Assembly (NCBI GenBank): GCA_014239555.1
Contig: JAAZYR010000004.1
Span: forward strand, 124,001-188,000
Direction of reading: 5' to 3'
Length of the DNA: 64,000 nucleotides
Source: Acidimicrobiales bacterium
Lineage (GTDB): Bacteria > Actinomycetota > Acidimicrobiia > Acidimicrobiales > Poriferisodalaceae
Shown piece by piece: positions 44,450 to 53,904 of this stretch. The notes under the pieces are model-generated. The model was given only the letters and a program-made list of their open reading frames with translations. It did not search any database and was not told the DNA's origin. How positions within the stretch are numbered: the first letter of the stretch is position 1; every line of letters starts with the position of its first letter. Made by a program: the position numbers and the translations under genes.

Positions 44450-47299
44450 ATGACCGACTCCAACCCTAAAAGTGATTTTGTAAACAGGCATATAGGCCCG
44501 CAAGACGCTGATGTTGCTTCGATGCTCGCATCACTCGGTTATTCAAGCCTTCGAGAGCTTTGCGATGCCGCCCTCCCAAAATCGATCCGAGGGGCCGAGG
44601 CGCTTCAGCTTCCCTCGGCTCTAGATGAACGTGAGGCCATAGAACGGATTCGCGAGCTTGCTGATCTGAACCAACCGGTGAAGTCACTGATCGGAATGGG
44701 TTATCACGGCACTTTCACCCCGGCCGTGGTGGTCAGACGGGTACTCGAAAGTCCTGCCTGGTACACCGCGTACACGCCGTACCAACCGGAGATAAGCCAA
44801 GGACGACTTGAGGCCCTACTCAACTACCAAACAATGGTTTGTGATCTCACAGGAATGGAGATAGCAAACAGTTCGTTATTGGATGAGAGCACTGCCGCCG
44901 CTGAAGCAATGACTATGGCTAGGCGCCTGAGTAAAAGCAGGGGCAAATATTTCTTTATCGATAACGACTGCCATCCTCAGACGATCGATGTTGTTAAAAC
45001 TCGAGCCCAAGCATTAGGCGTCGAAATACAGATGGGAGACCCTTGGAAGGATCTCAACCCTGAAGAGTGTTACGGCGTGCTAATCCAATACCCGGGTTCT
45101 TCGGGAAAAATCCGCGACATCAAAGAGGTTGTAGCCACAACCCATGCCTGTGGGGGGATGGTTTGTGTCGCGGCGGACCTATTAGCGCTTTGCCTAATGA
45201 CGCCGCCAGGAGATCTCGGTGCGGACTTGGTCGTGGGAACTTCGCAACGTTTCGGAGTGCCTCTCGGATTCGGCGGTCCTCACGCTGGCTATTTGGCAGC
45301 GCGGGAAAGCCATAAGCGTTCGATGCCAGGTCGTCTCGTTGGGGTCTCTGTGGATAGCGGCGGGCGACCCGCCACGCGTCTAGCCCTGCAAACTCGCGAG
45401 CAGCACATCCGTCGCGAGAAGGCCACAAGCAACATTTGCACTGCCCAAGTTCTACTCGCAGTTCTCGCTTCTATGTATGCCGTTTGGCACGGACCAAATG
45501 GCGTGAAAGAAATCGCTCAGCGAGTGCATCATCTGACTTGCCTCCTTGCGGCAAATCTCAACTCAACGGGTATCGCTGTATTGAATGAGACGTTCTTCGA
45601 CACCTTGACGGTGCGGGTCCCAAACCAAGCAGATCGCATTATGGAACGCGCACTTGGCGAGGGACTCAATCTACGACGGGTCGATTCTGACACGGTCGGC
45701 GTGTCACTAGATGAAACCTGTGATTTAGAAACCGTGGAGTCGTTGGGGCGCGCATTCGGATGCGGAAACAGGGCCTCAGCCATCGCTGATCATCCGTCGG
45801 GTATTCCCGGGGATTTAGAGCGCTCATCCGAATTCTTAACCCACCCGGTTTTCAATTCCTACCGCTCTGAGACCGAAATGCTTCGATATATTCGCCGCCT
45901 AGCTGACAAGGACATCGCTCTTGATCGCGGGATGATTCCACTTGGCAGTTGCACCATGAAGTTGAACGCAACTAGCGAAATGGAGCCAGTCACGTGGCCA
46001 GAATTTTCAGATATTCATCCCTTTGCGCCTCTTGACCAGGCGCAGGGTTACATCACGTTGATCACAGAGTTGGAAGAATGGCTGCTTGCGTGCACTGGCT
46101 ATGACGCGATTTCTCTTCAACCCAACGCTGGCTCGCAGGGAGAATTTGCTGGGCTATTAGCTATCAGGCGTTACCACGAGGCGATGGGACAACAACAACG
46201 AGATATTTGCCTAATTCCGGCGTCAGCGCATGGAACAAACGCTGCGTCTGCTGTCATGGCCGGACTTCGAGTGGTGGTAATTGACTGCGACGAGAACGGA
46301 GATGTTGACCTCGTAGATCTTGAGAACAGAGTGACCGAATACCGAGAAAGCATCGCAGCCATCATGATTACTTATCCTTCTACTCACGGGGTTTTCGAAG
46401 ATGGCATCGGACGGATTTGTGAGCTGGTGCATGATGCTGGCGGCCAGGTCTACGTGGATGGTGCGAACCTCAATGCTCTAGTAGGGCTAGCTCCCCCCGG
46501 GCACTTTGGCGCCGATATAAGTCATCTAAACCTCCACAAAACCTTCTGTATTCCCCATGGAGGAGGTGGCCCCGGCATCGGTCCCGTCGCGGCCAAAAGC
46601 CACCTCGCCCCATATCTACCAAACCACCCCGTGGTGGCCGAAGCGGGGCCGAAATCAGGGCCGGGTGCGATTTCTGGTGCTCCCTGGGGCTCCGCAGGGA
46701 TTCTGCCCATCCCATGGATGTATATAGCGATGATGGGAGCACCCGGTCTAGAGCGCGCCACCAGCGTCGCGATCCTTAATGCAAACTACATAGCTAGTCG
46801 TTTACATGACTCTTATCCCGTGCTGTATCGAGGGAAAAGTGACCTCGTGGCCCATGAATGCATACTTGACTTACGTCCCCTTTCTGATGTCGTGAGCGTC
46901 GATGATGTTGCCAAGCGGCTCATTGACTACGGGTTCCACGCACCAACGATGTCATTCCCCGTCCCTGGCACGTTGATGGTCGAACCAACTGAAAGCGAGT
47001 CCAGAGAGGAAATTGATCGCTTCTGCGATGCCATGATCAGAATCCGCCACGAAATTTCTAGGATTGAAGTCGGTGAATGGCCTAAGGAAGACAATCCTCT
47101 CGTCAACGCCCCCCATCCAGCCGAAGACCTTCTGAGGTCGAACTGGGAACATCCGTATACGCGCGAGGAAGCGGCTTACCCCATGCCGTCCATGCGACAA
47201 GATAAATACTGGCCTCCAGTAGGCAGGATCGACGGAGCACATGGAGATCGCAACCTTGTGTGCAGTTGCCCAGATCCCAGAGCGTACGAAGAACGATGA
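44450..47299 (+). CDS. gcvP: Glycine dehydrogenase (decarboxylating), P protein
   Basis: A 949-residue full-length GcvP with both halves fused, as in most bacteria. The N-terminal half has [19 protein letters not shown], the C-terminal half the PLP lysine motif [20 protein letters not shown] and the glycine-rich loop. It decarboxylates glycine and transfers the aminomethyl to the lipoyl arm of the H protein. Same operon as gcvT, with no gcvH or lpdA adjacent. Confidence 0.95.
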   Translation: MTDSNPKSDFVNRHIGPQDADVASMLASLGYSSLRELCDAALPKSIRGAEALQLPSALDEREAIERIRELADLNQPVKSLIGMGYHGTFTPAVVVRRVLESPAWYTAYTPYQPEISQGRLEALLNYQTMVCDLTGMEIANSSLLDESTAAAEAMTMARRLSKSRGKYFFIDNDCHPQTIDVVKTRAQALGVEIQMGDPWKDLNPEECYGVLIQYPGSSGKIRDIKEVVATTHACGGMVCVAADLLALCLMTPPGDLGADLVVGTSQRFGVPLGFGGPHAGYLAARESHKRSMPGRLVGVSVDSGGRPATRLALQTREQHIRREKATSNICTAQVLLAVLASMYAVWHGPNGVKEIAQRVHHLTCLLAANLNSTGIAVLNETFFDTLTVRVPNQADRIMERALGEGLNLRRVDSDTVGVSLDETCDLETVESLGRAFGCGNRASAIADHPSGIPGDLERSSEFLTHPVFNSYRSETEMLRYIRRLADKDIALDRGMIPLGSCTMKLNATSEMEPVTWPEFSDIHPFAPLDQAQGYITLITELEEWLLACTGYDAISLQPNAGSQGEFAGLLAIRRYHEAMGQQQRDICLIPASAHGTNAASAVMAGLRVVVIDCDENGDVDLVDLENRVTEYRESIAAIMITYPSTHGVFEDGIGRICELVHDAGGQVYVDGANLNALVGLAPPGHFGADISHLNLHKTFCIPHGGGGPGIGPVAAKSHLAPYLPNHPVVAEAGPKSGPGAISGAPWGSAGILPIPWMYIAMMGAPGLERATSVAILNANYIASRLHDSYPVLYRGKSDLVAHECILDLRPLSDVVSVDDVAKRLIDYGFHAPTMSFPVPGTLMVEPTESESREEIDRFCDAMIRIRHEISRIEVGEWPKEDNPLVNAPHPAEDLLRSNWEHPYTREEAAYPMPSMRQDKYWPPVGRIDGAHGDRNLVCSCPDPRAYEER

Positions 47300-47343
47300 C
47301 CGCGCTAAACCGCTGGCACCGCTCTCACGACTAGCGTCACGGC

Positions 47344-48060
47344 ATGGCGTTAACTAATCCCGACATTCTCGAAATGCCGGTTTCCCCTACGACCGGCGCA
47401 ATGCCTTGGTATCAGCACATAGTGGATTGGGTTGAGGCAGAAACGGCGGGTCTTTCCACAGAACAACTTGATTTTCATGATGGGTCACCGGACAAGGAAT
47501 GGATGTGGTGGTCCTGTAGGACGCAAATCTCTCATATTGCCTGGGACGCCCTCGTGTTCACGAAGCGGCGAGCTGGTCATCTCCTGTGGCCAGATGGTGA
47601 CTTCCCAGAGCCGATCAATTGGGTCGATCACCAAATGGGACCAGACAACAGGTGGGATCGCGTACTTGATACCGATCTTTTTTGGGAAACTCCAGATCTT
47701 TTAACCAAACTTCGCTTAGGTATCGGATGGCTTACGGAACTCGTCGAGGAAGAAACTATTGAACTTCTGCGCTCAGAAGTGCGAACCGTCAAGGGAACGG
47801 ACTTTTGGAAATATGTAATCACCACTTTGCCTAGAGGGGCCTGCCTAGCGAAAGAAGACAGCCAAAGCATCACATATGACCTCGAAGGTTCTCTATGGAT
47901 GGTCTTTTACGAGATGCTTAGTCACGTACGCAGCATTCAGCGACTCAAACTCCACCAGGGCTTAGAACTAGCGATTGAATTGCCTCGAGTTGGATACTTA
48001 CGTCTCCCTCATTACTGGGGAGAAACCAATGAAAACGGACCAGGGATGAGGCGACTGTGA
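47344..48060 (+). CDS. DinB-like four-helix protein
   Basis: A 238-residue protein with a helical pattern like DinB/YfiT: AMPWYQHIVDWVEAETAGLS near the start, CRTQISHIAWDALVFTKRRA (possible metal-ligand histidine), and YEMLSHVRSIQRLKLHQGLE near the end, where a second histidine falls. DinB proteins bind a metal and often are thiol transferases using bacillithiol or mycothiol. Assignment is weak. Its stop overlaps the nucleoside hydrolase start (GTGA), so the two are coupled. Confidence 0.5.
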   Translation: MALTNPDILEMPVSPTTGAMPWYQHIVDWVEAETAGLSTEQLDFHDGSPDKEWMWWSCRTQISHIAWDALVFTKRRAGHLLWPDGDFPEPINWVDHQMGPDNRWDRVLDTDLFWETPDLLTKLRLGIGWLTELVEEETIELLRSEVRTVKGTDFWKYVITTLPRGACLAKEDSQSITYDLEGSLWMVFYEMLSHVRSIQRLKLHQGLELAIELPRVGYLRLPHYWGETNENGPGMRRL

Positions 48061-48986
48061 AACCCAAGATCATCCTCGACTGCGACCCTGGACACGACGA
48101 CGCTATAGCAATCATGATGGCCGCCCGTATGACAGAAGTCCTCGGAATCACCACGGTGTCAGGCAACGCTCCGCTCGATTTAACAACCGATAATGCGCTT
48201 CTGCTCACGGAACTGGTCGGGCTTGAGGTAGAGGTACATGCTGGTGCCGAAAAACCGTTGCTGCTCCCACCAAGACACGCAGAGGAGGCTCATGGGAAAA
48301 CTGGGCTAGATGGACCGCGCCGCCCTGATGTCGTTCGCAGCGCCACAAGCCTTGACGCTGTGCATTTCATCATCGAGACCATCCGAAGTATCGAAAACGT
48401 TTGGCTCGTTTCTATAGGTCCTCTCACCAACATCGCTTTAGCAGTGCAACAAGCACCAGACATCGTGAAACGCGTCGCTGGAATATCAATAATGGGTGGC
48501 AGCGCCGGGCCCGGCAACGTAACCCCTACTGCGGAATTCAACGTCTGGGCTGACCCACATGCGGCGGCGATAGTTTTTAATGCTGGCTTTGAAAAATTTA
48601 TGATGGCCGGCCTGAATGTGACACACCAGTTCGGCATCGACGAACAAACGATCTCTGATCTGCGGGATCTCGGCAACCCAGTCGCAGTTTTTGCCGCCGA
48701 TCTGTTCGAGTTCTACCTCAGTTCCTACCAAAAACGCACCCATGGACAGCGAGTTCCTTTGCATGATCCGTGCGCAGTGCTAGCAATAACTCACCCTGAA
48801 ATATTTCAGTTCGAATTCAGGAATGTATGTGTCGAAACAGAGGGAACCCACACACGAGGCATGACCGTCATCGACGAGCGAGGTTGGGGCGACCGGCCAG
48901 TTAATTGTGAAGTGGAATATGCAATTGATCGAGATCGGGGAATGGAAATTTTCCTTGAGACAATGCGCACATATACGGCGAAGTAG
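48057..48986 (+). CDS. Nucleoside hydrolase (IunH family)
   Basis: A 309-residue inosine-uridine-preferring nucleoside hydrolase. The calcium-binding aspartate cluster DCDPGHDDAIAIMMAAR is at the N-terminus, SIGPLTNIALAVQQ and SIMGGSAGPGNVTPTAEFNV follow, and the catalytic histidine region is VPLHDPCAVLAI. It cleaves ribonucleosides to base and ribose. Start GTG 48057 overlaps the preceding gene. It is followed 23 bases later by selD. Confidence 0.9.
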   Translation: MKPKIILDCDPGHDDAIAIMMAARMTEVLGITTVSGNAPLDLTTDNALLLTELVGLEVEVHAGAEKPLLLPPRHAEEAHGKTGLDGPRRPDVVRSATSLDAVHFIIETIRSIENVWLVSIGPLTNIALAVQQAPDIVKRVAGISIMGGSAGPGNVTPTAEFNVWADPHAAAIVFNAGFEKFMMAGLNVTHQFGIDEQTISDLRDLGNPVAVFAADLFEFYLSSYQKRTHGQRVPLHDPCAVLAITHPEIFQFEFRNVCVETEGTHTRGMTVIDERGWGDRPVNCEVEYAIDRDRGMEIFLETMRTYTAK

Positions 48987-49009
48987 TTATCGGAAGCTAC
49001 CTTGGTGAC

Positions 49010-50071
49010 GTGACCAGTTTGATTCGACTCACCCAGTACAGCCACGGCGCTGGTTGAGCCTGCAAGCTTGGCCCAAGCGACCTGGCGCAGGTGCTGCGTC
49101 ACTTACCGAAACCCGACAACGCAAACTTGTTAGTTGGATCAGAAAATAGCGACGACGCCGCTGTGTGGAGGAGGCCCGACGGTAACGCTCTAGTCGCCAC
49201 AGCTGACTTCTTCACGCCAATAGTTGATGATCCCATCCTTTGGGGGCACATCTCTGCTGCGAACGCCGCCAGCGACGTGTACGCGATGGGTGGAAAACCA
49301 CTTTTTGCTTTAAATCTGGTGGCGTGGCCCAAGGACGAATTACCCCTCGAGCTATTGAGCGAAGTGCTTTCGGGTGGCCAACATGCGGCCGATGCCGGTG
49401 AGTGGGTGGTGGCAGGCGGACACACCGTCGACGGGCCCGAGCCGATGTACGGCATGTCGGTAATTGGAGAGGTCAACCCTGAAGATCTTTTAACAAACGG
49501 TGGGGGTCAGCCAGGTCAGGCCCTCGTTCTAACCAAACCTATCGGCACCGGGCTTTTAGCCACTGCTGTGAAACGATCCCAAGCTGATGCAGTCGCTACT
49601 GGAGGTTCGCTCGAGGAGGTTTACGCGAAGGCCGTCCATGAGATGACCAGACTCAACGAAGCGGCCGCAACGGCCGCTAATCGCGTCAACGCGACAGCAG
49701 CAACGGATGTCACCGGTTTTGGTTTACTCGGTCATCTCCACGAAATGACATCGGCAAGCGGACTTTCAGCGATTATCGACACAGCGTCCGTTCCGCTGCT
49801 ACCCAAAGTACGCGATTTAGTTGATGAAGGATTTGTAGCCGGTGGCACCGAAAGGAACCTCAGTTTTCTCGAACCTCATTTGGACGGCGGTTCCCAGCTA
49901 GAGCGAATCATTCTTTGTGATGCCCAAACTTCTGGCGGCCTTCTATTTTCCTGCGATTCAGCTGCCGCATTAGACGCAGTAGCAGAACTAACAGAGTCAG
50001 GCCACGAAGCCGCGATAATAGGCAAGTTGGACGCTGGTCCCATTGGAAGCATCAGACTGACACACTCATAA
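49010..50071 (+). CDS. selD: Selenophosphate synthetase, itself a selenoprotein
   Basis: A 353-residue SelD when the TGA at 49055-49057 is read as selenocysteine. The start GTG 49010 gives MTSLIRLTQYSHGAGUACKL, in which U and the following CK stand where E. coli SelD has Cys17-Gly-Cys-Lys. The rest is a full SelD: DDAAVWRRPDGNALVATADF, NAASDVYAMGGKPLFALNLV, GGHTVDGPEPMYGMSVIG, TDVTGFGLLGHLHEM and CDAQTSGGLLFSCD. It makes selenophosphate from selenide and ATP, the donor for Sec-tRNA. Callers that stop at TGA would start at 49091 and lose the catalytic site. It depends on its own product for its own synthesis. Confidence 0.9.
49076..49095 (+). promoter_or_regulatory. Candidate bacterial SECIS hairpin in selD
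   Basis: AGC-(G bulge)-ACCTG pairs with CAGGT-GCT around a GCG loop (49085-49087). The loop lies 28 bases after the TGA at 49055-49057 and contains guanines; a bulged stem of this kind is typical of bacterial SECIS elements. A shorter hairpin GCTTG-GCC-CAAGC (49066-49078) lies closer to the TGA and is an alternative. Confidence 0.5.
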
Positions 50072-50089
50072 GCGGAAGGCGGGTTTTCA

Positions 50090-50788
50090 TTGAGTCCAAA
50101 ATCTCCCTCCCTCTATGAACAGTTAGGTGTTGCCCGCGACGCTACGAGGACGAGTGTTCAGCGCGCGTACCGACGAAAAGCGCTACGTCATCACCCAGAC
50201 CACCAAACCGGCAATGCAGAAACAATGTCGGATTTGAACAATGCTTGGTTTGTCTTGTCGGATGCCACCCGTCGGGCCGCGTACGACAAAACATTGGGAC
50301 CCCCGCCGTCCCAACATCATGCACCCAATAAGACCTTTCAAGCTAAGCCCAAGAACCGCAAGACTGCTTGGTTTGACGGTCTCAAATTGCAGGCAACCAG
50401 GCTGGGACGCGAAGCTGGCTTGAGCGCTAGCCAAGCCTTGGCTATTCGGCATCGCGTTCGTCGGCTCGAATACGAAATTATCGCGGAGGAAATTGTCAAG
50501 AGCTTTGGCGAACGTACTGAGGAGCGCGTGCGGCTAGCTCGAGATGCAGGAGCCGCGCCTCTCGATCTAGCGTTAGCGGCCGCTCTTATCGGGCTGCACG
50601 AATTTAGTGTTCGATTTCTCCGAGCGTCGACGAGTGGTGATACCGATATCGACAACACCATCATACGTACGGCTCAACTTATCGATCGAATGTGGGACAA
50701 CCTGGCCCACGGGGTTTCATGGGAACTCGAAACCGCCCTTGGAGGGAACCCACGAACCCTTCGGTCCCTTACCGGTAGGCGAGTCTGA
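50090..50788 (+). CDS. J-domain (DnaJ-like) protein
   Basis: A 232-residue protein with an N-terminal J domain: SLYEQLGVARDATRTSVQRA, the invariant HPD in LRHHPDHQTGN, and YDKTLG. The remainder, about 150 residues, has no recognisable glycine/phenylalanine or zinc-finger region, so it is a type III DnaJ that would recruit DnaK to a specific client. Probable TTG start 18 bases past selD. The next gene's ATG begins two bases after this stop. Confidence 0.75.
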   Translation: MSPKSPSLYEQLGVARDATRTSVQRAYRRKALRHHPDHQTGNAETMSDLNNAWFVLSDATRRAAYDKTLGPPPSQHHAPNKTFQAKPKNRKTAWFDGLKLQATRLGREAGLSASQALAIRHRVRRLEYEIIAEEIVKSFGERTEERVRLARDAGAAPLDLALAAALIGLHEFSVRFLRASTSGDTDIDNTIIRTAQLIDRMWDNLAHGVSWELETALGGNPRTLRSLTGRRV

Positions 50789-50789
50789 C

Positions 50790-51356
50790 ATGCGCACAGC
50801 GGTCTATCCGGGATCCTTCAACCCCCCTACCATCGCCCATCTAGAAATCTCCCGAGCGGTAAAAAATCATTGCGATATTGACAACATTGTTTGGAGCGTT
50901 AGCCAGATTGCTCTGGGTAAAGAGGACGTAACAAGGCCACGTTTCCACGATCGTCTGACCGTGCTCGAACAGGTCGCATCTAATCACGAGTGGTTGCAGG
51001 TTGCGGTCACTAACTCCCAACTGCTCGCTGATATTGCTTTGGGCTTCGACCTGGTGGTTATGGGTGCCGACAAATGGCACCAAATCCAAGATCCTGTCTT
51101 TTACGATAACGATCCTGTTCTCCGAGATGAGGCGTTATCTAACCTTCCCCGGGTTGCCATTGCGCCAAGAGAGCCTTTCGATGTTCCAGCGGACTTGGTG
51201 CTACCGATTCCGCAGAATCTAGTATCGGTTTCCAGCACCGCAGCGCGTGGTGGAAAGACATCTATGATGCTCGAACCTGCCCGCCGGTTCGACGAATTAT
51301 CCGGAGCTTGGACCGACCCAGGACGCTACGAAAAATGGCAATCTCAAAAAAGTTAA
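50790..51356 (+). CDS. Nucleotidyltransferase of the NadD/cytidylyltransferase family
   Basis: A 188-residue protein with the nucleotidyltransferase signature GSFNPPTIAHLEI (T-x-A-H in place of HxGH) and VSVSSTAARGGK (SSTxxR), the two ATP-binding motifs, and MGADKWHQ between them. This matches nicotinate-mononucleotide adenylyltransferase-like proteins, though short and divergent. The true start is the ATG at 50790; the longer frame upstream overlaps the J-domain gene. Confidence 0.7.
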   Translation: MRTAVYPGSFNPPTIAHLEISRAVKNHCDIDNIVWSVSQIALGKEDVTRPRFHDRLTVLEQVASNHEWLQVAVTNSQLLADIALGFDLVVMGADKWHQIQDPVFYDNDPVLRDEALSNLPRVAIAPREPFDVPADLVLPIPQNLVSVSSTAARGGKTSMMLEPARRFDELSGAWTDPGRYEKWQSQKS

Positions 51357-51372
51357 CTGCCTCTGTTATCCG

Positions 51373-52356
51373 ATGCGCATACGTTTACGTCCAATGACTG
51401 GAATCTTGGACGTTGACCTTTTGGCCTTTGAACAAGGTGGAAGCAGCGACCGCGCCGCCACCGTGGATGGAGTCATGCAGAGCCTCCGCACGGGCTTCGT
51501 TTACACGAAACACGATATTTCCGAGGGACTACTGGACGAGGCCTACGAGGTTCTCGAAAAGTTTTTTGATCTACCTACGCAAGCGAAAGAGGATTACTTC
51601 GCACAAGGATCCAAAGGTCAGAGCGGTTACACGGGTTTACTAGTCGAGACCGCTGCGGTGTCCGACACTCCCGATTGGAAGGAGATGTTCAATTGGGGTT
51701 CGGCACTCCCCTCGGGTCACCCTCTCAGAGACCGTTATCCCCACAGGTACGGGGACCCTATTTTTCCGTCGGACCGAATCCCCGGCGCTGACCGAATTTT
51801 GTCAGACTTTCACAAGCATTTAGTTCAACTGCAGACTCGCTTCTTACGCATTATCGCCGTAGGCATCGGCGCACATGAAAACTTCTTCGACACGATGCTC
51901 GAGCACGGTTCACATCTCACGCGAGCCATCCGGTATCCGCCAATGTCCGAAGCCCCAAATGCCGGGCGTGAAGGGCACGTCTGGGCTGAAGAGCACGGGG
52001 ACATAAACCTCATTACCGCACTCCCCCGAGCAACTGCCCGAGGCCTGCAGGTCAAAGTCGACGAAGAATGGATCGACGCTACGCCACCCGATCGACATGT
52101 CATTATCAACACGGGAATCATGCTTGAACGTCTCACCAATGGGTTGATTCCGGTGGGGTGGCATCGGGTTGTAGCTGACCCTCACCAAAGCGATGGTCGG
52201 CTCAGCGTCGTTCAATTCTGTCATCCAACACCTTGGACGATTCTTTCCCCGGTTCCTTCTAGCGTTACCCCCGAGCATCCTTGCCAATATCCTGCGATGT
52301 CCGCTGGAGATTGCCTAGATCAAGTGCTTTGGGAAATCAATCTCAGCGAAGGCTAG
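51373..52356 (+). CDS. 2-oxoglutarate/Fe(II) oxygenase of the isopenicillin N synthase family
   Basis: A 327-residue non-heme iron oxygenase. N-terminal DIOX_N-like region (MQSLRTGFVYTKHDIS), then the HxD iron ligands in EEHGDINLITALP, the second histidine in PVGWHRVVADPHQSDG and the co-substrate-binding arginine in GRLSVVQF. IPNS-like enzymes oxidise or cyclise small molecules. The best start may be ATG 51373 or the ATG seven codons later at 51394. Substrate unknown. Confidence 0.75.
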   Translation: MRIRLRPMTGILDVDLLAFEQGGSSDRAATVDGVMQSLRTGFVYTKHDISEGLLDEAYEVLEKFFDLPTQAKEDYFAQGSKGQSGYTGLLVETAAVSDTPDWKEMFNWGSALPSGHPLRDRYPHRYGDPIFPSDRIPGADRILSDFHKHLVQLQTRFLRIIAVGIGAHENFFDTMLEHGSHLTRAIRYPPMSEAPNAGREGHVWAEEHGDINLITALPRATARGLQVKVDEEWIDATPPDRHVIINTGIMLERLTNGLIPVGWHRVVADPHQSDGRLSVVQFCHPTPWTILSPVPSSVTPEHPCQYPAMSAGDCLDQVLWEINLSEG

Positions 52357-52383
52357 TTGGCCCAGGCTGCCCAAACACTTAGT

Positions 52384-53790
52384 TCAAAGATCCAAAAGTG
52401 CGTTTTCGATAAGTTCGGTGAGCGCCGGATGAATGTAGAACTGTTTGCTAGCCAATTCCTCTACTGTCTGTCCAAATTCCATCCCCTGGATTAATTGTTG
52501 GATAAGCGTCGAAGCTTGTGGGCCGATGATGTGCGCACCTAATAGCTGTCGGCTCTCAGCGTCGGCGATCAGTTTGCAAAAACTTTCGCTGTCTTCCATC
52601 GCCCAACCGTAAGCAGTGGCCCCGTATTCCTTCGTAGCCACCTTTATAGGTACACCGCTTTCGCGAGCAGTTCGTTCGGTAAGCCCCACCGATGCCACCT
52701 GGGGGTGGCCAAACACAGCGTGAGGAACAAAGCGTTCATCTACAGTCCGCATCGGACCTTCGCTCTCTCCTTCCGCTACAAGCAGGTTGTGTCGAAGAGC
52801 TCTGACCTCAGCATTCGCGAGGTGTTTGAGCTGATGCGTGTTGGACAGATCGCCAAAGGCCCACACGCCCGGGGCATCAGTTCGAAAAAATTCGTCAACT
52901 AAAACTCGGCCATCTTCAGATGACACTCCAGCTTCTTCTAGCCCCAGCAGATCGCCGTTCGGTACCCGACCAGTCGCGACAAGAACCACATCTGTCTCTA
53001 TGGTTTCGGCTACTCCATTTCTCAAGATTTCAGTACGGATGGTATTCCCATCTTGGAAGACTCCAGTGACCTCACTTGCACAGCGAACATCAAATCTGTC
53101 AGTCATCAATTGCGTGAAGCGTTGAGAGACATCCTCATCTTCGTGTTTCAACAGGCGTTCACCACGGTTCACCATCGTGACCTCAGTACCGAAGGCTGAA
53201 AAGACGTGGCCCAGCTCAGCGGCTATGTATCCGCCCCCAAAAATCAGCATCCGTCGGGGTAACTCGTCGAGTCGCATAACTGTGTCTGATGTGTGAAACT
53301 CGATGTTCTCCAAACCCGGGTGTGGAGGAATAAAGGGACGGGCGCCGGCTCCAAGAACTACATGGCGGCCTGATATTTGGCGGGTCGTGCCCTGCAAATC
53401 GGTTACTTCAAGTGTTCGTGGTCCTACAAAGCGTCCTTCTCCCTTACATACCGTAACGTTGGGACACTCGTCACTTAATCGGTAGCTCTCCCCACCCTCA
53501 ACGATGGGGTCAATTCGACCGAACACCCGGTCTCGGACCGCGGCCCAATCCACGCTCTTCATTTCCGCATCAATCCCGTACGCTCCGGCCTTGCGGATGG
53601 TTTCAGCGACATCCGCCGCGTAAACAAACATTTTTGATGGGATGCAACCCACATTTAGGCAGGTTCCACCGAAAACGCCTTTTTCGACGATCGCAATTTT
53701 CCATTCCTCAAATTCAGGGCCAGGAATACTGTTTCCCGATCCGGTCCCAACGATGACGAGGTCGAATTCTTCGGTTGACGCTTGGCTCAT
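52384..53790 (-). CDS. mtr: Mycothione reductase
   Basis: A 468-residue FAD/NAD(P)-dependent disulfide reductase. GTGSGNSIPGPEFEEWKIAI is the distinctive Mtr N-terminus; GGTCLNVGCIPSKMFVYAAD contains the redox-active cysteine pair; GGGYIAAELGHVFSAFGTEV is the NADP(H) fold and HPALTELIENALL the C-terminal active-site histidine region. It reduces mycothiol disulfide (MSSM) to mycothiol, the actinobacterial thiol. This identifies the host as a mycothiol producer and fits the Rv2466c-like protein at 30763. Confidence 0.88.
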   Translation of the reverse strand: MSQASTEEFDLVIVGTGSGNSIPGPEFEEWKIAIVEKGVFGGTCLNVGCIPSKMFVYAADVAETIRKAGAYGIDAEMKSVDWAAVRDRVFGRIDPIVEGGESYRLSDECPNVTVCKGEGRFVGPRTLEVTDLQGTTRQISGRHVVLGAGARPFIPPHPGLENIEFHTSDTVMRLDELPRRMLIFGGGYIAAELGHVFSAFGTEVTMVNRGERLLKHEDEDVSQRFTQLMTDRFDVRCASEVTGVFQDGNTIRTEILRNGVAETIETDVVLVATGRVPNGDLLGLEEAGVSSEDGRVLVDEFFRTDAPGVWAFGDLSNTHQLKHLANAEVRALRHNLLVAEGESEGPMRTVDERFVPHAVFGHPQVASVGLTERTARESGVPIKVATKEYGATAYGWAMEDSESFCKLIADAESRQLLGAHIIGPQASTLIQQLIQGMEFGQTVEELASKQFYIHPALTELIENALLDL

Positions 53791-53904
53791 ACACCAGAGT
53801 CAATCAGCCAGACGCGCCCAATGGAGGAGATTCACAATAGCTCCAGCCGATATGCCTCAAATTGAGTAGTTATCAACGCTTCTTATCAACTTTGCGTTCC
53901 CGAA

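Noticed and set aside
49091..50071. SelD starting at GTG 49091
   Set aside because: This start removes the catalytic HGAG-U-ACK motif, which is intact if the UGA at 49055 is decoded.
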